The position numbers were made by a program, and so were the translations under genes. A stretch of 64,000 bases of DNA from Phycisphaera sp. (GTDB lineage Bacteria; Planctomycetota; Phycisphaerae; Phycisphaerales; Zrk34). Shown piece by piece: positions 21,254 through 29,033 of this stretch (its first letter is position 1; every line of letters begins with the position of its first letter). The DNA lies in contig WGMA01000023.1 in NCBI GenBank assembly GCA_016125285.1, positions 1-64,000 on the forward strand, in the 5' to 3' direction. The notes below the pieces were generated by a model, which worked only from the letters and a program-made list of their open reading frames with translations, was not told the DNA's origin and made no database searches.

Positions 21254-21634
21254 ATGACGCTTGGCAGACTCATCATTGTGATGATCGTTCTCGGCGCGGG
21301 GTACTGGGTCTGGATGAACTCGTCCGAGGAAGAGAAGGCCGTGGTCACTCGGGCGGTCGACACGCCGGACATGGACCCGCTGACCAAAGCCAACACGCAC
21401 TTCGGTCTGGGTCAGTACGCCCAGGCCCTGCCGCTGTACGAGAAGGTGCTCCAGGACAGCCCCCAGCACACGGACAAGGAGCACATCATGTACAACCTGG
21501 CGATGTGCTACGAGAAGGTCCGCGAGTTCGGCAAGGCGGCCGACCACTACATGGCGTACATCAAGGCGTACCCGAAGGGCAAGTTCATCGACGAAGCCAA
21601 GGAGAAGTACGATCGAAATAACGGGCTGCGGTAA
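21254..21634 (+). CDS. Membrane-anchored TPR protein
   Basis: A 126-residue product with an N-terminal membrane helix (LIIVMIVLGAGYWVWM) and two to three tetratricopeptide-like helical pairs: KANTHFGLGQYAQALPLYEK, HIMYNLAMCYEKVREFGKAA and DHYMAYIKAYPKGKFIDEAK. TPRs mediate protein-protein contacts. GAGGTGA is positioned before the ATG. It ends 34 bp before a strong terminator and is probably co-transcribed with the preceding small membrane protein. Confidence 0.78.
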   Translation: MTLGRLIIVMIVLGAGYWVWMNSSEEEKAVVTRAVDTPDMDPLTKANTHFGLGQYAQALPLYEKVLQDSPQHTDKEHIMYNLAMCYEKVREFGKAADHYMAYIKAYPKGKFIDEAKEKYDRNNGLR

Positions 21635-21668
21635 ATCCGCCGCCCTTTCGGTCCGATCGCTGACTCGT

Positions 21669-21706
21669 GCCGGTTGTCCATGTCCTGGGCGACCGGCTTT
21701 TTTTTT
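21669..21706 (+). terminator. Intrinsic terminator with nine-T tail
   Basis: Arms GCCGGT (21669-21674) and ACCGGC (21692-21697), extended by imperfect pairing in between, followed by a run of T at 21698-21706. Confidence 0.88.
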
Positions 21707-21822
21707 GGGCGGGCATTTATCGCAGGGGGGCTAAAGGTCTGCCGGGAGGTGTCGATAGAGTCAGTGAACCCGAATGGGGCCGGACCATATCCCGGCCAGC
21801 GACAAGCTCAAGGGGATTGACC

Positions 21823-22257
21823 GTGAACGACTACCTGACATTACCGCCCGACCGTGCCCGCAAGCTCCGCCGCGTGATCCGCGTCCTGGACGACCCGACG
21901 CCGACGCGCGACCGGCGGGACGAGCGACGCGAGCACGAGCGTATACCGTTCGAGTTTCCGCTGCTGGTGACGTGGACCGACGCCGAGGGCCAGCCGCACG
22001 CCGCCAAGGCGCGGGGCCTGAACGTCTGCTACGGCGGCATCAGCATGACGATCAAGGACACGCTGGAGCGTCGGCAGCTTGTGACCGTCTTCATCCCGGA
22101 GCCGGAAGGCCCGGCGCGGCGGATGACCGCACGCGTGGTGTTCTGTCGCCCGGTGGCGAACATCCACGAGGCGGGCCTGCAGTTCGTCCGCCAGACCGTC
22201 AAGGAACACCGCAACAGCGGCACGGGTGAGTTTCGCGCCGTAACGATCGGCGCGTGA
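21823..22257 (+). CDS. PilZ-domain protein
   Basis: A 144-residue product. RREHERIPFEFPLLV supplies the RxxxR c-di-GMP binding arm of PilZ domains, and the second motif is GLNVCYGGISM, where the usual (D/N)xSxxG Ser is Cys. The closing strands AGLQFVRQ are typical. The GTG at 21823 is selected because AGGGG sits 7 nt upstream and because longer frames run through the preceding terminator. PilZ proteins act as c-di-GMP receptors; binding is plausible but the Ser-to-Cys change leaves it open. It is a monocistronic unit with its own terminator. Confidence 0.82.
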   Translation: MNDYLTLPPDRARKLRRVIRVLDDPTPTRDRRDERREHERIPFEFPLLVTWTDAEGQPHAAKARGLNVCYGGISMTIKDTLERRQLVTVFIPEPEGPARRMTARVVFCRPVANIHEAGLQFVRQTVKEHRNSGTGEFRAVTIGA

Positions 22258-22306
22258 GTGGTGCGAGACGCGGACCGGGCACGGCCGCGGATCGCTTTCG
22301 CATCGG

Positions 22307-22342
22307 AACCGTCCATGTCTGCGTAGGACATGGGCGGTTTTC
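22307..22342 (+). terminator. Intrinsic terminator after the PilZ gene
   Basis: Stem ACCGTCCATGTC / GGACATGGGCGGT with loop TGCGTA, followed by TTTTCTTTTT. Confidence 0.88.
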
Positions 22343-22385
22343 TTTTTGGGCGGGTGGGTGAGCGGGACGGCGTTCGCGACGGCGG

Positions 22386-23138
22386 CTACTTGGCGGTGAT
22401 CAGCTCGTGACGCATGCCGAACGCGGCGTCGAGATCGGCGGGGGGCATGTCGGCGGACATCTGCGGGTTCTTCTTGTACCGCACCGCGGCGACGATCGCG
22501 CCGCTCTCGACCGCGGCCTGGACGGCGGGATTGCTCTGGAGGTCGAACACCGCCAGCGCCGGATGGCCCGCGGCCTGGAAGAACCGCATCTTCGCCACGT
22601 CATCGGGCACGCCGACGAGGCTGACGATCAGGTCGCCCTCGCCCGACTGCTCGTCGAGCAGCTGGTCCATGTAGTCGGCGTTGTACCACGACGAGATCGG
22701 CGGCACGTCCTCGGCCACCGCGTCGCCGGGATTGGCGTTCAGGTAGTCCTGCGGAACGACGGGATTGACGGTGGCGACGATCTCGATCTTGTCGCCGAAG
22801 CCGCGCTTCAGACCGTCAAGCAGGGCGGCCTGTTCGTCGGGTTGCGGCACGAACTGGAAGGGCATGATGACCACGGCGCGGGTGCCGGCGGACTTCTCGG
22901 CGAGGTAACTGGCGAGCTTCTGCGCGCTGACGCGCACGTGCACCATCTCGCGGTCGGTGATCTCCTGGCGGACGTCGTCGGCGCTCTCGCCGCTGAACAG
23001 GCCGAGGCCGAGGCACGCGACGATGATGGCGCCGGTGCAGGCCATGATCACGGGCCGGGCCCACGGCACGTTCTCGCGGTGCTTGACGTAGCCGAACACC
23101 AGGCCGCCGATCAGCAGGAGAATGACGAGGTAAAACAT
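22386..23138 (-). CDS. Membrane protein, last gene of the pseudopilin operon
   Basis: A 250-residue product with two N-terminal transmembrane helices (YLVILLLIGGLVFGYV and PVIMACTGAIIVACLGLGLF) and a soluble domain of about 190 residues with alternating hydrophobic strands (GTRAVVIMPFQF, DKIEIVATVNPVVP, GDLIVSLVGVP, LAVFDLQSNPAVQAAVESGA), suggesting a Rossmann-like fold. I do not recognise the family. It is 23 bp downstream of the third pseudopilin gene on the same strand, so a role linked to these pseudopilins is suggested by position only. The ATG at 23138 is the natural start; the longer frame crosses the neighbour. Confidence 0.7.
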   Translation of the reverse strand: MFYLVILLLIGGLVFGYVKHRENVPWARPVIMACTGAIIVACLGLGLFSGESADDVRQEITDREMVHVRVSAQKLASYLAEKSAGTRAVVIMPFQFVPQPDEQAALLDGLKRGFGDKIEIVATVNPVVPQDYLNANPGDAVAEDVPPISSWYNADYMDQLLDEQSGEGDLIVSLVGVPDDVAKMRFFQAAGHPALAVFDLQSNPAVQAAVESGAIVAAVRYKKNPQMSADMPPADLDAAFGMRHELITAK

Positions 23139-23161
23139 AGGCGTGTTCCCGGCCGACAGGC

Positions 23162-24031
23162 TCAGCTGCCGTACTTGTCCTTGAGCTTGTCGGTCTGGTC
23201 CTTGAAGTCTTCGGTCTTCTTCTTGTAGTTCGGGTCGTCGCCGCCCTCGTTGTTCCACCAGCGGTCGTTGCGCTGCTCGATCCACCACTCGGTGTGGTTG
23301 GGCGTGCGGCCGTCGAACCACTCGCACGAGCCGTCGAGCCGGGCGGCGTTGTAGCCCCAGTTGTGGCGGATGTACGCGCCCTCGTCGAACGTCGACCGCA
23401 GCGGCCACTCGAGCTTGCCGTTGGCGCGCGTCGTGCCGCCCAGCGTCTCGGGGCGGGCGGCGCTCTTGTAGTTGGACTCGGCGTAGTAGATCACGCGGGG
23501 CGTGCGGATGTCGGTGACCTGCCGGGCGCTCATGCTCGGGTAGTACTTGGCCTGCGACGCCTTGCTGTCGTCGAGCCGGCCGTAGTTGTTGATCCCGAAG
23601 TCGAGGATCTGGCCGTTGTACGCCTGGGCGTTCTTGATGTCGGCCTTGACCGACGGGCAGCGGAAGTGGTTGATGTTCTCGTACCACTTGCCGTCGACGA
23701 GGCCGTCGCCGTCGGTGTCGCCCGCGCCCGGCACGAGGTACGGGATGATCGCGTCGGAGTACGACTGATCGGTGCTGCTGCCGCCCACGGAGGTGAAGGT
23801 GATGCGCGGCAGCAGGTGGCGGTTTTCGTTGGCGTACTGCTTGGAGGCGATGTGGATCTGGCGGAGCCGGGCGAGGCAGACGGTCATGCGGCCCTGCTCC
23901 TCGGCCTGCGAGAGCACGGGCAGCAGGATGGTCACGAGCACCACGATGATCGCCACCACGACCAGCATCTCGATGAGGCTGAAGCCGCGCGGGCGTGAGT
24001 CACGGTGACGATTCATGGTGTGCCGTTGCAT
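23162..24031 (-). CDS. Type II secretion-like pseudopilin, paralogue 3 of operon
   Basis: A 289-residue product with a prepilin signal RPRGFSLIEMLVVVAIIVVL (cleavage expected after Gly, Glu at +5 present). It shares with the two upstream genes a Q(S/I)YSD block, ILDFGINNYGR, a ...GG...W-PLR segment and HNWGYNAARLDGSCEWFDG, which resembles the H-x9-DG end of planctomycetal prepilins. The C-terminus is Lys/Asp-rich (FKDQTDKLKDKYGS). GAGGAA lies 7 nt before the ATG at 24031. It is probably processed by prepilin peptidase and assembled at the inner membrane or secreted. Confidence 0.85.
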   Translation of the reverse strand: MQRHTMNRHRDSRPRGFSLIEMLVVVAIIVVLVTILLPVLSQAEEQGRMTVCLARLRQIHIASKQYANENRHLLPRITFTSVGGSSTDQSYSDAIIPYLVPGAGDTDGDGLVDGKWYENINHFRCPSVKADIKNAQAYNGQILDFGINNYGRLDDSKASQAKYYPSMSARQVTDIRTPRVIYYAESNYKSAARPETLGGTTRANGKLEWPLRSTFDEGAYIRHNWGYNAARLDGSCEWFDGRTPNHTEWWIEQRNDRWWNNEGGDDPNYKKKTEDFKDQTDKLKDKYGS

Positions 24032-24050
24032 GTCGTGTTCCTCGTGTCGG

Positions 24051-24818
24051 TCAGTAGTTTTTCTCGACAAAGAACTTGCGGATCCACCACTTCTCAAAGG
24101 CGGGCGCCTCGCCGGGCAACCAGGCGACGGAGCTGTCGAGGTGCGCGACGTTGTAGCCCAGGCGGTGCCGCACGGCCGCACCTTCGTTGATCGAGTTGTT
24201 GAGCGGCCAGACGAAGTTGCCCGCGCTGCGCGTGCCGCCGCCGATGTCTTCCGGGCCGTTGGTCGAGTCCGCGTCGGAAAAGACGATGGCGTCGCTGTTG
24301 GCGACCTCGTTGGTCTGCCTGGCGTTGATCGTCGGCCAGTACCGGTCCGTGACGCTCTGTTGCGAGTCGTTCTTCCTGCCGTAGTTGTTCATCCCGTAGT
24401 GCAGCACCTGGTTGTTCCGCGCTGTGGTGGCGAACACCTGCTCGGCGGGGCAGATGAAGAAGTCCTTCTCCTGGTAGTACTTGGCATTGATCTTGCCGTT
24501 GTGGTTGTCGTCGCCGACGTTGCTGTCGAGATACGGGAAGATCAAGTCGGAGTAGGACTGGTTCCAGCTGGAGCCGCCGTTGGTGTCCCAGTACATGCGC
24601 GGCAGGGTGCGCTCGTTGGCGGCGGCGTACATGAGCGAGGCCTTCATGATCTCGCGGATCTTGGCCATGCAGACGACCTTGATGCCGTCGGCGCGCGCGG
24701 CGCCGAGCGAGGGCAGGAGGATGCCGATCAACGCCGCGATGATCGCGACCACGACCAGCAGCTCGATCAGCGTGAAGCCGTGGAATCGTCGCGGATGGGG
24801 CGTGTGGCGCGTGGACAT
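24051..24818 (-). CDS. Type II secretion-like pseudopilin, paralogue 2 of operon
   Basis: A 255-residue product with prepilin signal [20 protein letters not shown]. The body aligns with its neighbours: NERTLPRMYWDTNGGSSWNQ, SYSDLIFPYLDSN, VLHYGMNNYGR, PEDIGGGTRSAGNFVWPL and HRLGYNVAHLDSSVAWLPG, where the Asp-Gly of the H-x9-DG motif has become Asp-Ser. GGGAG precedes the ATG at 24818. It is 20 bp after paralogue 1. Confidence 0.85.
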   Translation of the reverse strand: MSTRHTPHPRRFHGFTLIELLVVVAIIAALIGILLPSLGAARADGIKVVCMAKIREIMKASLMYAAANERTLPRMYWDTNGGSSWNQSYSDLIFPYLDSNVGDDNHNGKINAKYYQEKDFFICPAEQVFATTARNNQVLHYGMNNYGRKNDSQQSVTDRYWPTINARQTNEVANSDAIVFSDADSTNGPEDIGGGTRSAGNFVWPLNNSINEGAAVRHRLGYNVAHLDSSVAWLPGEAPAFEKWWIRKFFVEKNY

Positions 24819-24838
24819 GTTCGGTCGCTCCCGGGAAA

Positions 24839-25549
24839 TCAGCGGAAGATCAGCCAGGCCTCGTTCATGGCGACGGTGCCGCCGGGGTGCCACCCGGCCG
24901 CGCCGCCGAGCTGCACCATGTTGTACCCGTCGAGGTGCCGCCGCCAGGCGTACCGCTCGAAGCTGTAGCGGATCGGCCACTCCCACGTGCCGCGCGAGAT
25001 GCCGCCGATGTCTTCGGGGCTCGACCCGGCGTCGGCGTCCGCGAAGTACACGACGGTGGAGTTCTTCACCGACGTGATGCGGATCGCGCTCATCGTGTCG
25101 AAGAACTTGTCGGTGTCGCTGTTGCCGCGGCCGTAGTGGTTCATCCCGAAGTCGAGGATCTGGCCGTTCGTCGACCCGATCGTCGGCAGCAGCTCGACGG
25201 TGGGGCAGCGGTAGAAATTGGTCGTCTTGTAGAACGACGAGTCCATGATCCCGTCGTTGGCGGTGTCGATGCCCGTGTTGGCCTTGTCGGTGACGTTGGC
25301 GTAGAGGTACGGGAACAGCTCGTCGCTGTAGGAGATCTTGCCGTGCTTGAGGCGCACGCCGATCATCTTGTTGTCGGTGGCGTAGGTCATGGCCGCGATG
25401 TGGATCTGATGCAGTCGCGACTGACAGACGACGCGTTCGCCGGCCATCTGCGCCTGGTCGTACATCGGCATGACCAATGAAACGATCAGCACGATGATCG
25501 ACACCACGACGATCAACTCCACAAGCGTAAACCCTCGGTGCGTCCGCAT
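24839..25549 (-). CDS. Type II secretion-like pseudopilin, paralogue 1 of operon
   Basis: A 236-residue product, first in the operon. The prepilin signal is [20 protein letters not shown] with very few residues before the cleavage site. Shared blocks are ISYSDELFPYLYANV, ILDFGMNHYGRGN, SSPEDIGGISRGTWEWPIR and LDGYNMVQLGGAAGWHPGG. In this copy the terminal Asp-Gly has drifted to Gly-Gly. GGAGG-type sequence (CCGGAGGCGATCC) precedes the ATG. Confidence 0.86.
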   Translation of the reverse strand: MRTHRGFTLVELIVVVSIIVLIVSLVMPMYDQAQMAGERVVCQSRLHQIHIAAMTYATDNKMIGVRLKHGKISYSDELFPYLYANVTDKANTGIDTANDGIMDSSFYKTTNFYRCPTVELLPTIGSTNGQILDFGMNHYGRGNSDTDKFFDTMSAIRITSVKNSTVVYFADADAGSSPEDIGGISRGTWEWPIRYSFERYAWRRHLDGYNMVQLGGAAGWHPGGTVAMNEAWLIFR

Positions 25550-25660
25550 GGATCGCCTCCGGTTAGCTCCGTGGTCCTCGGATTTCAGTTCTGCACAGTC
25601 AACGCATCATCGTGCCTTATGATGCGCCAGTTCAAAGAATGTGCCGTGCCCAACATTTGT

Positions 25661-25689
25661 AATCTAACCGTAGCAGCCGGCTTTGGCAA
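25661..25689 (-). promoter_or_regulatory. Promoter of the pseudopilin operon
   Basis: On the minus strand, -35 TTGCCA (25684-25689), a 17-bp spacer and -10 TAGATT (25661-25666). Spacing is ideal for a sigma-70-type factor; matches are 5/6 and 4/6. This predicts a 5' untranslated leader of about 105 nt before the ATG at 25549. Confidence 0.6.
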
Positions 25690-25751
25690 CCGATTTCGCG
25701 GCGAATCGCGCGGTTTGTGGGCAACGCCGTACCACGATTGACGCCAAGCAT

Positions 25752-26981
25752 TTATGTCGCGTCGCCCGGCGTCAGCCGCACCACCGACCGCGGCTTCAGC
25801 GGGTACGCCGCGAGCAGCGCACGCAGGTCGTCCACTGTAATCGCCCGCACACGCTGCAGTTCCGTCTCCAGCGGCTGGTACTCGCCCATGTACAGCCACT
25901 GCCCGCCCAGCGCCATCATCCGCCCGGCCGGCTTCTCGCTCCGCAGCATCATGTCCATCGCGATCTTCGACACCGCCCGCTCGACCTCTCCCGCCTCCAA
26001 CTCGTCCGCGGCGTTGTCCAGCACCTCGTGCATGATCGATTCGACCTGCTCACCCTTCGCCGCGTCGCAGCTGGCGTAAAACATGAACGTGCCGGTCTTG
26101 TCGAAGCCGTAGTGCGACAGCTCCGCCTCGTCGGCCAGGCCCGGGTCGATCAGCTTCCAGTACAGCCGGCTGCCCTCCGAGTCGCCCAGCACGTGCGCCA
26201 GCACCGCCGCGGCGTAGCGCGAGTCGTCCTGCGTGCTCGGCCCGGGGCACAGCCCGACCATGTAGTGCATCTTCACGTTGTCGCGCGTGATCGTCGCGTC
26301 GCCCGCCTCCGCCTTCGGGGCCGTGTAGTCCCGCGTCACCCGGCTCGGCTTCCACGCCTTCGTCGCCTCGGCGATCTGCGCCACGCACTTGTCGAAGTCG
26401 ATGTTGCCGCTGAGCGACGCGACCATGTTGTCCGGGCTGTACCGCTGCTCGAAGTACGCCATCATCTGATCGCGCTTCAACGCCGCGATCGACTCATTCG
26501 TGCCCAGCACGCGGTAGTTCAGCGGGTGCGACCCGAAGTAACGCTCCATCGCGTCCTCGTAGGCGACCCAGAACGGCCGATCGGCGTACATGCCGATCTC
26601 CTCGAGGATGACGTTCTTCTCCATGTTGAAGTCGTCGTCACGCAGCGTCGGCCGCAGCAGGTCGGTCCACAGGTCGATCGCCCGCTCCATGTACTCCGGC
26701 AGCACGTGCGCGTAGTAGTTCGTCACCTCCTGTGAGGTCGACGCGTTGTAGTTGGCGCCGATCTCGTCGAACTCGCGGTTGACGTCCGCCGCGGTCCGCC
26801 GCTCGGTGCCCTTGAACATCATGTGCTCGAGGAAGTGGCTGACGCCCATCACGTCGCCGGTCTCGTCGCGCGAGCCGGCCTTGACGAAGAAGCCCACCGC
26901 CGACGTGTGCGCGTCGGGGTTGACCTCCGCGATGATGTCGAGGCCGTGGTCGAGGGTGACGTGTTTGAATTCAACTGCCAT
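25752..26981 (-). CDS. M16 family zinc metallopeptidase, active subunit
   Basis: A 409-residue insulinase/MPP-like peptidase. The inverted zinc motif is HFLEH at His49-Glu52-His53, with a third ligand in VILEEIG (about 127-128). The C-terminal M16 half is present (residues about 165-340). Bacterial M16B peptidases cleave small peptides or misfolded proteins, often as heterodimers with an inactive partner. The gene at 29034-30269 has the same fold with the zinc motif lost, so the two may pair. The ATG at 26981 has AAGGATG upstream. Confidence 0.9.
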   Translation of the reverse strand: MAVEFKHVTLDHGLDIIAEVNPDAHTSAVGFFVKAGSRDETGDVMGVSHFLEHMMFKGTERRTAADVNREFDEIGANYNASTSQEVTNYYAHVLPEYMERAIDLWTDLLRPTLRDDDFNMEKNVILEEIGMYADRPFWVAYEDAMERYFGSHPLNYRVLGTNESIAALKRDQMMAYFEQRYSPDNMVASLSGNIDFDKCVAQIAEATKAWKPSRVTRDYTAPKAEAGDATITRDNVKMHYMVGLCPGPSTQDDSRYAAAVLAHVLGDSEGSRLYWKLIDPGLADEAELSHYGFDKTGTFMFYASCDAAKGEQVESIMHEVLDNAADELEAGEVERAVSKIAMDMMLRSEKPAGRMMALGGQWLYMGEYQPLETELQRVRAITVDDLRALLAAYPLKPRSVVRLTPGDAT

Positions 26982-27056
26982 GGTTCATCCTTACGTCGGA
27001 CCGCGTCGAAGCGATCCCTGTGACGTTTAGCGACGCCCCGCAGGGGCGTGTTCCAC

Positions 27057-28928
27057 TCACCCCGCCAGCCGCCGCGCGATGTACGTGCGGATCAGCGGGA
27101 TCTTCGTCTTGCCCAGCAGCATCGCCGCCTTCGTCTTGTCGCCGCCGACGATCGGCTCAATGCCGTACCAGTACATCAGCGGCAGGTTGTGATCGTCCGC
27201 GTCCTCCGCGTGCCCGACCAGGCCGACCGCGATATCCATGCGCTTGTCGACCGGGATGCGCTGCATCGCCGAGGCGATCCCCAGCCGCACGAGCTGCGAT
27301 TTGTCGTTCTTCGCCATGTCGCCGAACGCCGCGATCGCCGCGTCGGACGCCTCGCCGTCGTCGACGATCAGACGCACGGCCCAGTGCCGCACGTGTTCCG
27401 ACGCGTCGCCGAGCAGCTTGACGAGCGCCGCGTCGTCGAGCCCGCCGGTCGCGTACAGCGTCCACATCGCCCGCAGCCGGTGCGTCGCGTCACTGTCGCC
27501 GAGCATGCCGCGCAGCGGCGCGTGGGCCGCGCTCATGTCCGCGCCCGCCACCGCACGCTCCTGCAGCACGCGTCGCGCCGTCCGCGCGTACCACTCGTTC
27601 TTGTGCGTGTGCAGCTTGACCAGCTCCGCGTCGGACATCTTCGCCAGGTCCATCCCCGCCGGCACGTCGCTGGGCTTGCCGTAGGTGATCTTGAAAATGC
27701 GGCCGCTGAACCGGTGCACCGAGTCGGTGTCGTGGCACTCGCCGATGTCAGACCAGTCGGCGATGTACACGCCGCCGTCCGGACCGTAGATCAGCGAGAT
27801 GCCCTTGAACCACACGTCGTCGGTGATCATGAAGTCGGCGCCGTGGTGACCGACGTAACCGCTGCCGACGTGCTCGAGCACGTCCATGTTCACGCGGTGG
27901 CCGTGGATGTTGTTCATGAAGATCTTGCCGCGGTACGCCTCGGGCCAGTTGTCGCCGAGGTAGATCATCGCCCCGGCGTGCGAGTGTCCGCCGCCGAGCT
28001 TCTCCTGCCCGGTCCGCGAGTCGCTCCACTTCGCCGCCTGCCAGTGCAGGTGATCGGCGCACTGGTCGATCAGGCCGTAGGTATTCGGCGTGTAGTCGCT
28101 GCCGTACATCCGCTTGTAGTGCGCGCCGGGGATGAGGTGCCACAGGTGGCCGATCACGCAGTTGGTGAAGAACGCCTGGCCGTACGCGTCGAAGTCCAGT
28201 CCCCACGGATTCGTCGTGCCGGTGCAGACGATCTCGAACACCTTGCGCGTCGGGTGATACCGCCAGATGCCGCCGTTGAACTTCGTGCGCTGGTTCTCCG
28301 GCGTGCCCGGCGCGCCGACGAGCGAGTCGCCCTGGATGCCCTGGCGTCCCCACAGCCAGCCGTCCGGCCCCCACGTCAGCCCGTTGACCACGCAGTGGCC
28401 GATCTTGCCGTTGTTCCACCCGTCGAGCACGACGACCGGCTCGCCGTCGGGCTTGTCGTCGCCGTCCTTGTCGGGGATGAACAGCAGCTTCGGCGTCGCG
28501 GTGACCCACACGCCGCCCATCCCCGGCAGCACGCTCGTGACGTACTGCACGTCGTCGGTGAACACCGTGCGCTTGTCGAACTTCCCGTCGTGGTCGGTGT
28601 CCTCGAAGATGAGGATGCGGTCTTTGATCGGCTGATTCCACGGCCCGTGCGACGACTCGTAGCTGTAGCACTCGGCGACCCACAACCGGCCGCGCGCGTC
28701 GAAGCTGATCGAGATCGGCTGCGCGACGAACGGCTCGGCGGCGAACAGCGTCGCGTGGAACCCGTCGGGCACGTGCATCAGCTTTAACGCCTCGTCCGGC
28801 GCCAGCGGCTGATCGGGCGATTTCTCGGTGTTCTTGGCGTTGGCCGGGTACGACGGCGTGTCGTCGGCGCGGGCGCTCGGCAGAGGCGCGAGCACCACAA
28901 AGGAAACGGCAAATTGCAAAATGATCAT
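27057..28928 (-). CDS. PVC-type membrane-bound dehydrogenase with HEAT-like tail, second paralogue
   Basis: A 623-residue exported protein whose signal peptide starts at the ATG at 28928 (ILQFAVSFVVLAPLPSARA). Blocks match the paralogue at 3165-5084: FDARGRLWVAECYSYESS, RILIFEDTDHDGKFD, TWGPDGWLWGRQGIQGDS, NPWGLDFDAYGQAFFTNCV, GDNWPEAYRGKIFMNNIHGH and YGPDGGVYIADWSDIGECHD. It ends with HEAT-like helices and has no C-terminal CxxCH. The start codon and first residues lie inside an AT-rich word-repeat (28901-29031), and no Shine-Dalgarno sequence is seen. It lies between the two M16 peptidase genes on the same strand. Confidence 0.85.
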   Translation of the reverse strand: MIILQFAVSFVVLAPLPSARADDTPSYPANAKNTEKSPDQPLAPDEALKLMHVPDGFHATLFAAEPFVAQPISISFDARGRLWVAECYSYESSHGPWNQPIKDRILIFEDTDHDGKFDKRTVFTDDVQYVTSVLPGMGGVWVTATPKLLFIPDKDGDDKPDGEPVVVLDGWNNGKIGHCVVNGLTWGPDGWLWGRQGIQGDSLVGAPGTPENQRTKFNGGIWRYHPTRKVFEIVCTGTTNPWGLDFDAYGQAFFTNCVIGHLWHLIPGAHYKRMYGSDYTPNTYGLIDQCADHLHWQAAKWSDSRTGQEKLGGGHSHAGAMIYLGDNWPEAYRGKIFMNNIHGHRVNMDVLEHVGSGYVGHHGADFMITDDVWFKGISLIYGPDGGVYIADWSDIGECHDTDSVHRFSGRIFKITYGKPSDVPAGMDLAKMSDAELVKLHTHKNEWYARTARRVLQERAVAGADMSAAHAPLRGMLGDSDATHRLRAMWTLYATGGLDDAALVKLLGDASEHVRHWAVRLIVDDGEASDAAIAAFGDMAKNDKSQLVRLGIASAMQRIPVDKRMDIAVGLVGHAEDADDHNLPLMYWYGIEPIVGGDKTKAAMLLGKTKIPLIRTYIARRLAG

Positions 28929-29031
28929 TGCAGATCGCAAATTGTGCCGGCGACTTATGTGGTGGAGTTGTTCGGTGCGTTTAATGTCCAATTTGAAATT
29001 TGCAATGCCCAATTTGCAATTTCCTTTCGGT
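28901..29031. repeat. AT-rich island of inverted GCAAATTG-type words
   Basis: The left part (28901-28946) begins AAAGGAAACGGCAAATTG and the right part (28983-29031) ends CAATTTGCAATTTCCTTT, so the ends are inverted copies; inside, GCAAATTTCAAATTG-like words recur. GC content is far below the flanks. The left part overlaps the signal-peptide codons of the dehydrogenase gene. Confidence 0.7.
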
Positions 29032-29033
29032 GT

